Assembly: GCF_900258035.1 (NCBI RefSeq)
Contig: NZ_OGTP01000018.1
Coordinates: 1-64,000, forward strand
Reading direction: 5' to 3'
Length of the DNA: 64,000 nucleotides
DNA from: Caballeronia novacaledonica
GTDB taxonomy: Bacteria; Pseudomonadota; Gammaproteobacteria; Burkholderiales; Burkholderiaceae
Numbering within the stretch: position 1 is the stretch's first letter; each line of letters starts with the position of its first letter. Positions 46,608 to 53,580 of this stretch are shown one piece after another. The notes under the pieces were generated by a model, which saw only the letters and a list, made by a program, of their open reading frames with translations, was not told where the DNA came from and ran no database searches. The translations under genes and the position numbers were made by a program.

Positions 46608-48344
46608 ATGAAAGCATCCCGTTTCTTCATCGGCACCCTGAAAGAAGCTCCCGCCGACGCCGAGATCGTCAGCCACAAGCTGATGATGCGCGCCGGCATG
46701 ATCCGCCGTGTCGCGGGCGGCATCTACGATTACATGCCGATCGGACTGCGCTCGGTGCGCAAGGTCGAAGCCATCGTGCGTGAAGAGATGAACCGCGCGG
46801 GCGCGCTCGAACTGCTGATGCCCGCCGTGCAGCCCGCCGAACTCTGGCAGGAGTCGGGCCGCTGGGTGCAATACGGTCCCGAACTGCTGCGCTTCAAGGA
46901 TCGTCACGATCGCGATTTCGTGATGGGCCCGACGCACGAGGAAGTCGTCACCGACATCGCGCGCCGCGAGATCAAGAGCTATCGCCAGTTGCCGGTGAAC
47001 TTCTATCAGATTCAAACCAAGTTCCGCGACGAGATCCGCCCGCGCTTCGGCGTGATGCGCGGCCGCGAGTTCATCATGAAGGACGCCTATTCCTTCGATA
47101 AAGACCTCGACGGTCTCGCCGAGTCGTATCGCAAGATGTACGAAGCCTACGTGCGCATCTTCACGCGCATCGGGCTGGAGTTCCGCGCGGTGGCGGCGGA
47201 CAACGGTTCGATCGGCGGCAGCGGTTCGCACGAATTCCACGTGATCGCGGACACGGGCGAGGACGACATCGCCTATTGCCCGACCTCGGACTTCGCGGCG
47301 AACGTCGAAGCCGCGGATGCGCTGCCGCTCGTCGCGCAACGCGCCGCGCCCACGGAAGAGCTGAAGAAGACGCCGACGCCCGGCGCCGCCAAGTGCGAAG
47401 CGGTCGCGCAGCTTCTGAACATTCCGCTCGAAAAGACCATCAAGTCGATCATTCTCGCAACCGACAACGAAGGCGCCGAGCCGACCATCTGGCTCCTGAT
47501 GCTGCGCGGCGATCATTCGCTCAACGACATCAAGACGGGCAAGCTGCTTGGCCTTGCGGGCTATCGCTTCGCGACGGAAGCCGAGATCGTCGAATGGTTC
47601 GGCACGCCGCCGGGCTATCTCGGCCCTATCGGCACGAAGAAGCCGGTGCGCGTGATCGCGGATCGCACGGTCGCGAACATGAGCGACTTCGTCGTCGGCA
47701 CGAACGAGGTCGATTACCACACGACCGGCGTGAACTGGGGCCGCGATCTGCCCGAGCCGGAAGTGGCGGACATCCGCAACGTGGTCGCGGGCGATCCGTC
47801 GCCGGACGGCAAGGGCACGCTCGAAATCTGCCGCGGCATCGAAGTGGGCCACGTGTTCCAGCTCGGCACGAAGTACTCCGATTCGATGGGCGCGACGTTC
47901 CTTGACGAAAACGGCAAGCCCGCGCCGATGCAGATGGGCTGCTACGGCATCGGCGTGACGCGCGTGCTGGGCGCCGCGATCGAACAGAATTTCGACGACA
48001 AGGGCATCATCTGGCCTGAAGCCATCGCACCGTTCGAAGTCGTGATCTGCCCGATGGGCTACGACCGCAGCGACGCCGTGCGCGAGCAGGCCGACAAGCT
48101 CTACGCGACGCTTCAGGAAGCGGGCGTCGACGTGATCCTCGACGATCGCGGCGAACGTCCGGGCGTGATGTTCGCGGACTGGGAACTGATCGGCGTGCCG
48201 CATCGCATCGTGATCGGCGATCGCGGGCTGAAGGAAGGCAAGCTCGAATATCAGGGCCGCCGCGATACCGAAGCCACGCTGCTGCCGGTCGATGAAGCGG
48301 CGAACGTCGTCGCGGGCAAAGTGCGGGCCGCGCTCGGGAAGTAA
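46608..48344 (+). CDS. proS: Prolyl-tRNA synthetase
   Basis: A 578-residue class II aminoacyl-tRNA synthetase of the bacterial type. Motif 1 (GGIYDYMPIGLRSVRKVEAIVREEMNRAGA), motif 2 (FRDEIRPRFGVMRGREFIMKDAYSF) and motif 3 (GCYGIGVTRVLGAAIEQN) are present. The YbaK-like editing domain is inserted between them at about residues 230-385 (CEAVAQLLNIPLEKTIKSI). The anticodon-binding domain ends the protein. It overlaps the next gene by 1 base (TAATG). Confidence 0.96.
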   Translation: MKASRFFIGTLKEAPADAEIVSHKLMMRAGMIRRVAGGIYDYMPIGLRSVRKVEAIVREEMNRAGALELLMPAVQPAELWQESGRWVQYGPELLRFKDRHDRDFVMGPTHEEVVTDIARREIKSYRQLPVNFYQIQTKFRDEIRPRFGVMRGREFIMKDAYSFDKDLDGLAESYRKMYEAYVRIFTRIGLEFRAVAADNGSIGGSGSHEFHVIADTGEDDIAYCPTSDFAANVEAADALPLVAQRAAPTEELKKTPTPGAAKCEAVAQLLNIPLEKTIKSIILATDNEGAEPTIWLLMLRGDHSLNDIKTGKLLGLAGYRFATEAEIVEWFGTPPGYLGPIGTKKPVRVIADRTVANMSDFVVGTNEVDYHTTGVNWGRDLPEPEVADIRNVVAGDPSPDGKGTLEICRGIEVGHVFQLGTKYSDSMGATFLDENGKPAPMQMGCYGIGVTRVLGAAIEQNFDDKGIIWPEAIAPFEVVICPMGYDRSDAVREQADKLYATLQEAGVDVILDDRGERPGVMFADWELIGVPHRIVIGDRGLKEGKLEYQGRRDTEATLLPVDEAANVVAGKVRAALGK

Positions 48345-48943
48345 TGCAATACAACTTCCTGTCGGCGACGATCCTTCTGCTGCTCATCACCGATCCGCTC
48401 GGCAACATTCCGATCTTCATCAACGCGCTGCGCGGCGTCGCCAAGGAGCGGCGCCGCGTCGTGATCCTGCGGGAAGTCGCGATCGCGTTCGTCATCCTGC
48501 TGATTTTCATGCTGGCGGGCGACCGCTTTCTGCGCGCGATGAACCTCACGGATTTGTCGCTGCGCATCGGTGGCGGGATCGTGCTGTTTCTCATCGCGCT
48601 GCGGATGATCTTTCCGCATCCCGACGGCCCGATGGGCGGCGATTCGCGCGGCGGCGAACCGCTGATCGTGCCGCTCGCGATTCCGGCGCTGGCGGGACCG
48701 TCCGCGCTCGCGACGGTCATGCTGCTGACCTCGCAGGCGCCCGGCAAGATGCTCGAATGGATCGGCGCGCTTTCGGTCACGATGATCGTCTGCGCGATCG
48801 TGCTGATCCTCGCGGAGAAGATTCAGCAGTGGCTCGGCGAGCGGGCGGTCACGGCGTTCGAGCGGTTGATGGGGCTCGTGCTCGTTGCCATTTCCGTCGA
48901 GATGATTCTGACGGGAATACGCACTTTCGTGCATCAGCTATGA
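48344..48943 (+). CDS. MarC family integral membrane protein
   Basis: A 199-residue protein with about six membrane segments, matching the MarC/YchE family (LLITDPLGNIPIFINALRG near residue 11; IVPLAIPALAGPSALATVMLL near 104). The name comes from the mar locus but no antibiotic-resistance role has held up; function unknown. Starts within the proS stop codon, so the two are likely cotranscribed. Confidence 0.9.
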   Translation: MQYNFLSATILLLLITDPLGNIPIFINALRGVAKERRRVVILREVAIAFVILLIFMLAGDRFLRAMNLTDLSLRIGGGIVLFLIALRMIFPHPDGPMGGDSRGGEPLIVPLAIPALAGPSALATVMLLTSQAPGKMLEWIGALSVTMIVCAIVLILAEKIQQWLGERAVTAFERLMGLVLVAISVEMILTGIRTFVHQL

Positions 48944-48967
48944 AAAAAGCGGCCTCGGCCGCTTTTT
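48943..48967. terminator. Bidirectional terminator between MarC-family gene and hpt
   Basis: GCGGCC and GGCCGC pair around TC, flanked by AAAAAA on one side and TTTTT on the other. It serves the + strand MarC gene and the converging hpt gene. Confidence 0.85.
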
Positions 48968-48984
48968 CTTTTGACAGGCGTCGA

Positions 48985-49536
48985 TCACGCGCCTTCCGTC
49001 AATGCGCGAATTGTCGGCAAATTCCGCCAGTAACCCTTCGCATCCATCCCGCATCCGAAGACGTAACGATCCGGCACTTCGAATCCACAAAAGTCCGGAC
49101 GCAGCGGCTTCGCCTTCGGGATGATCTTTTCGCACAGGACCGCGGACAGGAACGTCTTCGCGCCCATCGCCATGATGCGGTCGCGGATCGCGGCCATGGT
49201 TTCGCCTTCGTCGAGGATGTCGTCGAGCACGAGCACCACGCGATCCTTCACCGATTCCGCCGGCGCCACGCGCCATTGCATCTCGCTGCCGCCCTTGATG
49301 GCGTTGCGATAGCGCGTCAGGTGGATGTAATCGAACTCGAGCGGGAAGTCGAGATGCGGCAGCAGCATGCCGGTGAACACGGCCGCGCCCCCCATGACCG
49401 AAAGCACGAGCGGGAAGTCGTCTTGCGTCACCGTCTTGATGGCCGCGGCCATCTTGCCGATCGACGCGTTGACTTCGTCAGCCGTCACGATCTCTTCGGA
49501 GTGGCTGAAAATATGGAGGGCTTCTTCGCGATTCAT
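48985..49536 (-). CDS. hpt: Hypoxanthine-guanine phosphoribosyltransferase
   Basis: A 183-residue purine-salvage enzyme. The PRPP-binding motif VVLVLDDILDEGETM (about residues 99-113) is a type I phosphoribosyltransferase signature; the late PDFCGFEVPDRYVFGCGMD matches HGPRT purine-contact and Mg regions. A preference for hypoxanthine over guanine cannot be read. It lies 125 bases downstream of ffh on the same strand. Confidence 0.9.
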   Translation of the reverse strand: MNREEALHIFSHSEEIVTADEVNASIGKMAAAIKTVTQDDFPLVLSVMGGAAVFTGMLLPHLDFPLEFDYIHLTRYRNAIKGGSEMQWRVAPAESVKDRVVLVLDDILDEGETMAAIRDRIMAMGAKTFLSAVLCEKIIPKAKPLRPDFCGFEVPDRYVFGCGMDAKGYWRNLPTIRALTEGA

Positions 49537-49661
49537 AGGGAAAGCGGGGGAGAGGCAGACTTCTTAGTGTGGAAAAAAACGGCGGCGTGCGCCATATGAT
49601 AAACCCGCGCTTCTTTCGAGTCGGACGCCCGAAGAGAACACGGGTTCGTCAAAACTGCGCT

Positions 49662-51029
49662 TCAGCGCATGCCGGGCATCATGCCCTTCATGCCGCGCAT
49701 CATCTTCTGCAGATTGCCGCCCTTCAGCTTCTTCATCATGCCGCGCATCTGCTCGTACTGATTGAGCATGCGGTTCACTTCCTGAACGTGCACGCCCGCG
49801 CCCGCGGCAATGCGGCGCTTGCGCGCGGCCTTGATGAGCTCGGGCTTCGCGCGCTCCTGAAGCGTCATGGAATTGATGATGCCTTCCATGCGGCGCATCT
49901 GCTTTTCCGCGTTGTTCATGTCCGCGCCTTGCGCGGCTTGCTGGAACTGCGCGGGCAGTTTGTCCATGAGCGACGAGAGGCCGCCCATCTTCTTCATCTG
50001 CGACAGTTGCGCCTTGAAGTCGTTCAGGTCGAAGTCGCCGCCTTTCTTGACCTTGTCGGCGAGCTTCTGCGCGGCTTGCTGGTCGACGCCGCGCTGCGCT
50101 TCCTCGACGAGCGCGAGAATGTCGCCCATGCCGAGAATCCGGTTCGCCATGCGATCCGGATGGAAGACTTCGAGCCCGTCGAGCTTTTCCGCGACGCCGA
50201 CGAACTTGATCGGCTTGCCGGTGACGTGCCGCACGGAGAGCGCCGCGCCGCCGCGCGAATCGCCGTCGAGCTTGGTGAGCACGACGCCGGTGAGCGGCAG
50301 CGCGTCGTTGAACGCCTTCGCGGTGTTGACCGCGTCCTGGCCGAGCATGGCGTCGACGACGAAGAGCGTTTCAGCGGGCTTGAGCAGCGCGTGCAGCTCG
50401 CTGATCTCGTTCATCATCGCTTCGTCGATACCGAGGCGGCCCGCCGTATCGACGATCACGACGTCGTGGTAATGGCGCTTCGCCCAGTCGATTGCCGCGC
50501 GCGCGATGTCGGCGGGCTTCTGATCCGGTTCCGACGGGAAGAAGTCCGCGCCGACCTGCTCGGTGACGGTCTGCAACTGACGGATGGCGGCGGGGCGATA
50601 CACGTCGACGGAAACGGTGAGCACCTTCTTCTTGCTCTTCTCGCGCAGCAGCTTGGCGAGCTTACCCGTGGTCGTGGTCTTGCCCGCGCCCTGCAAACCG
50701 GCCATCAGGATGACGGCGGGCGGCGCGACGGCGAGATTCAGTTCGGCGGCTTTGCCTTCGTAATCGCCGCCGATCACGGCCGTCAATTCCTTCTGCACGA
50801 CACCGACGAGCGCCTGACCCGGCGAGAGGCTCGACACGACTTCTTCGCCGAGCGCCTTTTCCTTCACCTTCGCGATGAACTCGCGCACGACGGGCAGCGC
50901 CACGTCCGCCTCGAGCAGCGCGAGCCGCACTTCGCGGAGCATCTCTTGCGTGTTGGCCTCGGTGAGCCGGGCCTCGCCGCGCAGCGTCTTGACGACGCGC
51001 GCCATCCGTTGAGTGAGGTTATCGAGCAT
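49662..51029 (-). CDS. ffh: Signal recognition particle protein Ffh
   Basis: A 455-residue GTPase that binds 4.5S RNA and signal sequences. N domain, then G domain with P-loop GLQGAGKTTTTGKLA (about residues 106-120), DTAGRLGID and TKLDGDSRGGAALS; the Met-rich M domain ends in KMMRGMKGMMPGMR. The ATG at 51029 (MLDNLTQRM) is the family start. Divergent from the CcsA-like gene with 110 bases between. Confidence 0.96.
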   Translation of the reverse strand: MLDNLTQRMARVVKTLRGEARLTEANTQEMLREVRLALLEADVALPVVREFIAKVKEKALGEEVVSSLSPGQALVGVVQKELTAVIGGDYEGKAAELNLAVAPPAVILMAGLQGAGKTTTTGKLAKLLREKSKKKVLTVSVDVYRPAAIRQLQTVTEQVGADFFPSEPDQKPADIARAAIDWAKRHYHDVVIVDTAGRLGIDEAMMNEISELHALLKPAETLFVVDAMLGQDAVNTAKAFNDALPLTGVVLTKLDGDSRGGAALSVRHVTGKPIKFVGVAEKLDGLEVFHPDRMANRILGMGDILALVEEAQRGVDQQAAQKLADKVKKGGDFDLNDFKAQLSQMKKMGGLSSLMDKLPAQFQQAAQGADMNNAEKQMRRMEGIINSMTLQERAKPELIKAARKRRIAAGAGVHVQEVNRMLNQYEQMRGMMKKLKGGNLQKMMRGMKGMMPGMR

Positions 51030-51139
51030 GGGGAAAAGGTAGAGAATGCGGCCCTTTTTCAGCGCAAAACGATTCGGCGCCCCGCGTTGCCGCAAGGGGG
51101 AAAACGTCGCGATTCAAGGGCCTAGTGTAAACTTCGAAC

Positions 51140-52048
51140 ATGGATATTGTACTGTATGCCCTCACTGCGCTTCTCTACGGCGGACTCGCCGTGGCGGGCT
51201 GGCGCGCGCATCGCCACACGGCCGTGGAGCCGGCGCTGGCTGGTGTGCCGTCGGGCATGGCTCCGGCGGCGGCGCCGAAAATGTCGCCGGGCATGGGCGG
51301 ACCGGGTCGCGCTCTATTATTAGTAGCGCTGCTCGTGCACGGCCTTCTGCTGCACACCACGATCTTCCCCCAGAACGCAATGGTCTTCGGCTTCGCGTTC
51401 GCGCTCTCCGCGATGTTCTGGCTCGGTGCGGGCATCTACTGGATCGAGAGTTTCTTCTTTCCGCTCGACGGCCTGCGGCTGCTCGTGCTGCCGCTCGCGT
51501 GCATCGCGTCGCTGCTGCCGCTCGTCTTCGGCGGCGTGCGCGTGCTGTCGTATTCCGCCGCGCCGATGTTCAAGCTGCACTTCCTGATCGCGAACGTCGC
51601 GTACGGACTCTTCGCGATCGCCGCGCTGCACGCCGTGCTCATGCTGATGCTCGAACGCCGCCTGCAGCGCATGCGCGGCATGGCGACGCGTCATACGGGC
51701 AACGGCTGGCTGACGAGCTGGCTCGACACGCTGCCGCCGCTGCTCACGCTCGAAAAGCTGCTGTTCCGCCTGATCGCGGCCGGCTTCGTGCTGCTCACGC
51801 TGACGCTCGTCTCGGGCATCGCGTTCAACGAACAACTGGTCGATCGCGCACTGCGCTTCGATCACAAGACCGTGTTCGCCTTCGTCTCCTGGGTGATGTT
51901 CGGCGCGCTGCTCACCGCGCGCCGCATCTCGGGCTGGCGCGGACGCGCCGCATTGCGGTGGGTGCTGGCCTCGTTCGCCGCGCTGCTGCTCGCGTATGTC
52001 GGCAGCCGCTTCGTGTTCGAAGTGCTGTTGCATCGCGCGGTCGTCTGA
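51140..52048 (+). CDS. CcsA/YpjD-type cytochrome c assembly family membrane protein
   Basis: A 302-residue polytopic protein with about eight membrane segments and the cytochrome c assembly domain (about residues 70-295). It resembles inner-membrane protein YpjD, which in E. coli lies next to ffh as here. WLGAGIYWIESFFFPLDGL and KLHFLIANVAYGLFAIAALHA are family stretches. It is a heme-handling fold by homology, but a function in cytochrome c biogenesis is unproven for this branch. Start supported only by length. Confidence 0.85.
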   Translation: MDIVLYALTALLYGGLAVAGWRAHRHTAVEPALAGVPSGMAPAAAPKMSPGMGGPGRALLLVALLVHGLLLHTTIFPQNAMVFGFAFALSAMFWLGAGIYWIESFFFPLDGLRLLVLPLACIASLLPLVFGGVRVLSYSAAPMFKLHFLIANVAYGLFAIAALHAVLMLMLERRLQRMRGMATRHTGNGWLTSWLDTLPPLLTLEKLLFRLIAAGFVLLTLTLVSGIAFNEQLVDRALRFDHKTVFAFVSWVMFGALLTARRISGWRGRAALRWVLASFAALLLAYVGSRFVFEVLLHRAVV

Positions 52049-52075
52049 GCGTCTGAATTTACCGGCATTGAATCG

Positions 52076-52408
52076 ATGCGAAATTTCTTCTTTCTGATCG
52101 TCCTCTTCTTCGTGTGCCAGTGGCTCCTGAAGAAGCTGCGCCGCGCGAACGAGCGCGCGCAACAGGGCGAAGCGCAGGCCGGCGGCGCGACCGCGGGCGG
52201 CGCGAACGGCGCGCATCGCGCGCGTTATGGCAACGGCAACGGCGCGGCCAACGAAACGCCGCAACTCGCCGATCCGCTTATCCGGTGCGCGCAATGCGGC
52301 GTGCACACGCCGCGCAGCGAGTCGATCGTCGTCTCGGGCGAGCGCTTTTGCTGCGCCGATCACGCGCGCCATTACGCGAGCCGTCCGACTGGCCGCGACG
52401 CGCGATGA
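52076..52408 (+). CDS. PP0621 family protein
   Basis: A 110-residue protein with an N-terminal membrane segment (FFFLIVLFFVCQWLLKKL, about residues 4-21), a low-complexity Ala/Gly/Asn linker (about 30-62) and a C-terminal cysteine domain CAQCGVHTPRSES ... FCCADH that probably binds zinc. This is the PP0621 layout. Function unknown. It overlaps ampD by 4 bp (ATGA), so the two are coupled. Confidence 0.85.
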   Translation: MRNFFFLIVLFFVCQWLLKKLRRANERAQQGEAQAGGATAGGANGAHRARYGNGNGAANETPQLADPLIRCAQCGVHTPRSESIVVSGERFCCADHARHYASRPTGRDAR

Positions 52409-53007
52409 ACATGCACGTCGTCAGGAAAGGCGATCCGCACATCGACGCACAAGGCTGGCTGACGAGCGCGACGCGGCTGCCGTCGCCGAACTTCGAGGCG
52501 CGTCCCGGCAATGCGGTGCCGACGCTCATCGTCGTGCACAACATCAGCCTGCCGCCGGACGATTTCACGACGAACTCGATCGCCGATTTCTTCCTCAACA
52601 AGCTCGATCACGAAGCGCATCCGTACTTCGATCACCTGCGCGGCATGCGCGTGTCGTCGCACTTCGTGATTCGTCGCGACGGCGCGATCCAACAGTTCGT
52701 CTCCTGCGACGAACGCGCGTGGCACGCGGGCGTTTCCGCGTTCTGCGGACGCGAGCGCTGCAATGATTTTTCGATCGGCATCGAACTCGAAGGCAGCGAT
52801 CGCATGCCGTTCGAAGACGCGCAATACGACGCGCTCGCCGCGCTCGTGCGCATCGTCGTGAAGCGCTATCCGATCGACGCGTTGGCCGGACATTCCGACA
52901 TCGCGCCCGGCCGCAAGACGGATCCCGGCCCGCGCTTCGACTGGCCGCGCCTGCGTCATGAGAGCGCGCTGCCGCCTTCTTTCTTTCCGTTTCAGTCCAA
53001 CATCTGA
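52405..53007 (+). CDS. ampD: 1,6-anhydro-N-acetylmuramyl-L-alanine amidase AmpD
   Basis: A 200-residue cytoplasmic zinc amidase of peptidoglycan recycling; its loss usually induces AmpC-type beta-lactamase through AmpR. The zinc ligands are in VVHNISLPP (His), the late GHSDIAPGRKTDPG (His and Asp), with RAWHAGVS and SSHFVIRRDGAIQQFV typical of AmpD. The ATG at 52405 overlaps the upstream stop. No signal peptide, as expected. Confidence 0.93.
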   Translation: MNMHVVRKGDPHIDAQGWLTSATRLPSPNFEARPGNAVPTLIVVHNISLPPDDFTTNSIADFFLNKLDHEAHPYFDHLRGMRVSSHFVIRRDGAIQQFVSCDERAWHAGVSAFCGRERCNDFSIGIELEGSDRMPFEDAQYDALAALVRIVVKRYPIDALAGHSDIAPGRKTDPGPRFDWPRLRHESALPPSFFPFQSNI

Positions 53008-53123
53008 GCGCCGCGTAAGGTCTTTCTCGTTGCGGCGCAGCAGTGCCGCGCGCGAGGCCTTGCCGTGCTTTGCGGTAGCAAAAGTCAACCCCGCAACGCC
53101 GGACCCGAGGCAAATAAACCTTT

Positions 53124-53151
53124 TTGAGACTGCGCGGATGTCCACTATACT
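53124..53151 (+). promoter_or_regulatory. Predicted nrdA sigma-70 promoter
   Basis: TTGAGA (53124-53129) and TATACT (53146-53151) with 16-bp spacing. The -10 lies inside the first NrdR box. Confidence 0.7.
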
Positions 53152-53188
53152 TGGTGCCGAAAGACGTACTTTGCACTATATCTTGTGT
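53142..53188 (+). promoter_or_regulatory. Tandem NrdR boxes upstream of nrdA
   Basis: Two 16-bp near-palindromes, CCACTATACTTGGTGC (53142-53157) and GCACTATATCTTGTGT (53173-53188), resemble the NrdR box (ACACTATAT-type half sites). They are 15 bp apart, that is 31 bp between equivalent positions, the spacing known for paired NrdR boxes in enterobacteria. NrdR represses ribonucleotide reductase genes when dATP is abundant. Confidence 0.82.
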
Positions 53189-53580
53189 TGTTGAAGCGGC
53201 GCCCGCTCCCACGAGCCGGCGCCGCCAGCTTTCCGGCGTAGAGAAGTTTGGCTGGCCCGGGGCGATGCGCGAGGCGGTTTCTCTTTGCGAGGAGAGGAGC
53301 GCCGGGCGCATCGGGCGCCAGCGAGCAGCACCGTGAAGAAGGCATGCAAGCAAGCGCGAATTGCGTCGACCGACACCGCGCGCCAACGCGGGCACCGCAT
53401 GAGACGCCAGGAACAATGCGGGCCGTAAGCGCCGCGATTCGTGTTTTCAGCCTGCTGTACTCACAGCCTGGCATTACCGCCAAAACACCGCGTGACCTTC
53501 ATGACGATCTCGTGACGCACGCGGCATAAGTGATAAATCCGCGGATCATCCGCACCATTCGAACACCAGGAGTTTTGCAC

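Larger units (their letters stand above)
53008..53580. other. nrdA control region and long leader
   Basis: A 573-bp gap. It holds a sigma-70 promoter (TTGAGA 53124-53129, TATACT 53146-53151) and two NrdR boxes, leaving a predicted 5' leader of about 420 bases. I looked for B12-box features in the leader and found none. The leader contains GC-rich inverted pieces around 53260-53320 but no structure I can name. Confidence 0.6.

Noticed and set aside
53200..53580. B12 (cobalamin) riboswitch in the nrdA leader
   Set aside because: Ribonucleotide reductase genes are sometimes under B12 riboswitches, but no B12 box or related conserved motif is present and the enzyme is class Ia.
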